From positions 1-5,711 of the forward strand of contig MVRB01000143.1 in assembly GCA_002067635.1 (NCBI GenBank): a DNA stretch of 5,711 nucleotides, in the 5' to 3' direction. The notes under the pieces were generated by a model. That model was not told the origin of the DNA. It ran no database searches and saw only the letters and a list, made by a program, of their open reading frames with translations. Positions within the stretch are counted from its first letter, which is position 1. The number at the start of each line of letters is the position of its first letter. Of this stretch, positions 4,729 to 5,711 are shown in pieces. The position numbers and the translations under genes are program-made. The stretch is from Methanomassiliicoccales archaeon PtaU1.Bin030 (GTDB lineage Archaea > Thermoplasmatota > Thermoplasmata > Methanomassiliicoccales > Methanomassiliicoccaceae).

Positions 4729-5106
4729 ATGGTACAGAGCAAGAAAGCAAGGAAGCAGAGGAAGGCCTTCTATAACGCTCCCTTACACATCCGGAGGAAG
4801 AACGTCTCCTCCCACCTAAGCGAGGAGCTCAAGAAGCAGTATGGGTTCCGCTCGCTGCAGGTACGGAAGGGAGACACCGTCCGGATCATGCGGGGAGATG
4901 AGGACATCCTCGGCATGGAAGGTAGGGTAGCTGCCGTCTTCACAAAGACCGGTAGGATATCCGTTGATGGTGTTACCGTGGCCAAGGCCGACGGTACACA
5001 GACCGCCCGACCGGTGCATGCGTCCAAGGTAGAGATCATCAAGTTGGACCTCTCCGACCCCAAGCGGAAGGAGAAGCTCACCAAGGCCAAGGAGGTTTCA
5101 CAATGA
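4729..5106 (+). CDS. rpl24: Large-subunit ribosomal protein L24 (uL24; eukaryotic L26 relative)
   Basis: uL24 is an assembly-initiating 50S protein near the tunnel exit. The 125-residue product shows the archaeal/eukaryotic N-terminal block KKARKQRKAFYNAPLHIRRK with SSHLSEELKKQYGFRSLQVR (about residues 27-46), then a KOW motif around VRKGDTVRIMRGDEDILGME (about 45-64), followed by GRVAAVFTKTGRISVDGVTV, the conserved PVHASKVEIIKLDL and a short charged tail. Archaeal L24 is normally 115-130 residues. AAGGTGAG just downstream of the L14 stop is the ribosome-binding site. The ten bases between these two genes are the widest gap in the window. The stop overlaps the S4e start by four bases (ATGA). 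Confidence 0.97.
   Translation: MVQSKKARKQRKAFYNAPLHIRRKNVSSHLSEELKKQYGFRSLQVRKGDTVRIMRGDEDILGMEGRVAAVFTKTGRISVDGVTVAKADGTQTARPVHASKVEIIKLDLSDPKRKEKLTKAKEVSQ
5091..5096 (+). promoter_or_regulatory. Ribosome-binding site of S4e within the end of L24
   Basis: GGAGGT is a perfect core Shine-Dalgarno sequence six bases before the S4e ATG at 5103, encoded in the last codons of L24. It supports this start together with the ATGA overlap. Confidence 0.7.
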
Positions 5107-5711
5107 GCAATGAGATCAAGAGGTTGACCGCACCCCGCAGCTGGCCCGTGAAGAGGAAGAGCAACGCCTGGATCACCAAGCCATCCCCCGGCGCTCATGC
5201 CCTGGAGGACAGCATTCCGGTGAACGTTGTCCTGCGTGACCTGCTGAAGGTCTGCAACACCGCCAGCGAGGTCAGGGCAGTTCTGTTCGAGAAGGGGCTC
5301 CTGGTGGACGGCAAGACCGTCACCAGCCTGAAGCAGGGCGTTGGCCTCATGGACATCGTCTCCCTGCCCAAGATCGGCCTCAGCTACCGCATGGTGATGA
5401 ACCGCCGCGGCAGGCTGGAGCTTGTCAAGATCCCCGAGGCCAAGGCGACCTGGAAGTTATGCCGCATCGAGAACAAGACGACCGTTCCAGGCGGCAAGAC
5501 CCAGCTGAACCTTCACGACGGGAGGAACATCCTCATCGACGGCGGAGAGTATAAGACCGGTGACGTTGTCAAGATCGAGGTCCCCAGCCAGAAGATACTG
5601 GAGCACTTCGGCCTGAACAAGGGAAACGTGGCCCTTATCACCTCCGGGTCCCATGTTGGCGAGACCGCCATCATCGAGGAGTACGTCCCCACCAGGCTCA
5701 CCTCCGAGAAC
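5103..5711 (+). CDS. rps4e: Small-subunit ribosomal protein S4e (eS4), 3' end missing
   Basis: eS4 is a 30S body protein found only in archaea and eukaryotes. The ATG at 5103 overlaps the L24 stop (ATGA) and has GGAGGT at 5091-5096, six bases before it. The frame stays open for 203 codons to the window edge. Full archaeal S4e is about 235-245 residues, so some 35-40 are missing. The order is an N-terminal segment KRLTAPRSWPVKRKSNAWIT and KPSPGAHALEDSIPVNVVLR (to about residue 45), an S4-type RNA-binding region with VRAVLFEKGLLVDGKTV and GLMDIVSLPKIGLSYRMV (about 58-98), the central domain with WKLCRIENKTTVPGGKTQLN and LHDGRNILIDGGEYKTGDVV, and the start of a C-terminal KOW-type domain with GNVALITSGSHVGETAII (about 174-191). 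Its identity fixes the archaeal origin of the window. Confidence 0.96.
   Translation, partial: MSNEIKRLTAPRSWPVKRKSNAWITKPSPGAHALEDSIPVNVVLRDLLKVCNTASEVRAVLFEKGLLVDGKTVTSLKQGVGLMDIVSLPKIGLSYRMVMNRRGRLELVKIPEAKATWKLCRIENKTTVPGGKTQLNLHDGRNILIDGGEYKTGDVVKIEVPSQKILEHFGLNKGNVALITSGSHVGETAIIEEYVPTRLTSEN

Noticed and set aside
4200..4742. A 180-codon minus-strand frame opposite S17 and L14.
   Set aside because: It is antisense to two certain genes and contains no family motif.
1..5711. Possible novel accessory system, mobile element or horizontally acquired cargo in the window.
   Set aside because: Every gene is a conserved housekeeping gene in the standard archaeal order, composition is broadly even, and no repeats or integrase-like sequences are present.

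Overview
This window is an uninterrupted stretch of an archaeal ribosomal-protein super-operon (the S10 cluster running into the spc cluster). Thirteen genes all lie on the + strand: L4 (3' part) - L23 - L2 - S19 - L22 - S3 - L29 - aIF1/SUI1 - RNase P component 1 (Rpp29) - S17 - L14 - L24 - S4e (5' part). The presence of SUI1 and Rpp29 between L29 and S17, and of S4e after L24, is diagnostic of archaea. Bacteria lack S4e and Rpp29 and have L29-S17-L14-L24-L5 directly. The GC-rich sequence and the style of the proteins (for example, an S19 with a long basic N-terminus) make a euryarchaeal, Thermoplasmata-like host, possibly a GC-rich Methanomassiliicoccales member, my best guess. That placement is inference from memory and not proven by the window.

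Layout: the left edge cuts L4, leaving its C-terminal 185 residues. Bases 2-3217 hold the S10-type part (L4, L23, L2, S19, L22, S3). Bases 3217-4314 hold four small genes (L29, aIF1, Rpp29, S17), three of whose junctions overlap or nearly overlap. Bases 4320-5711 hold L14, L24 and an S4e gene cut by the right edge. The largest gap between genes is 10 bases, so there is no non-coding stretch of any size, and I see no promoter, terminator, tRNA, repeat, mobile element or CRISPR. The promoter and terminator of this transcript must lie outside the window.

How the genes work together: ten proteins of the two ribosomal subunits, partial L4 and S4e included, plus uS17 are co-produced with a start-codon-fidelity factor (aIF1) and a protein subunit of the tRNA-processing enzyme RNase P, so ribosome assembly, initiation and tRNA 5' maturation are transcriptionally linked. 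Translation is leadered for the internal genes: most junctions have a clear Shine-Dalgarno sequence resembling the archaeal GGAGGTGATC, often built over the upstream stop codon, or have 1-4 base start/stop overlaps. I found no previously undescribed system. The points worth a second look concern start-codon choice, junction architecture, and the terminal extensions of S19 and S3.
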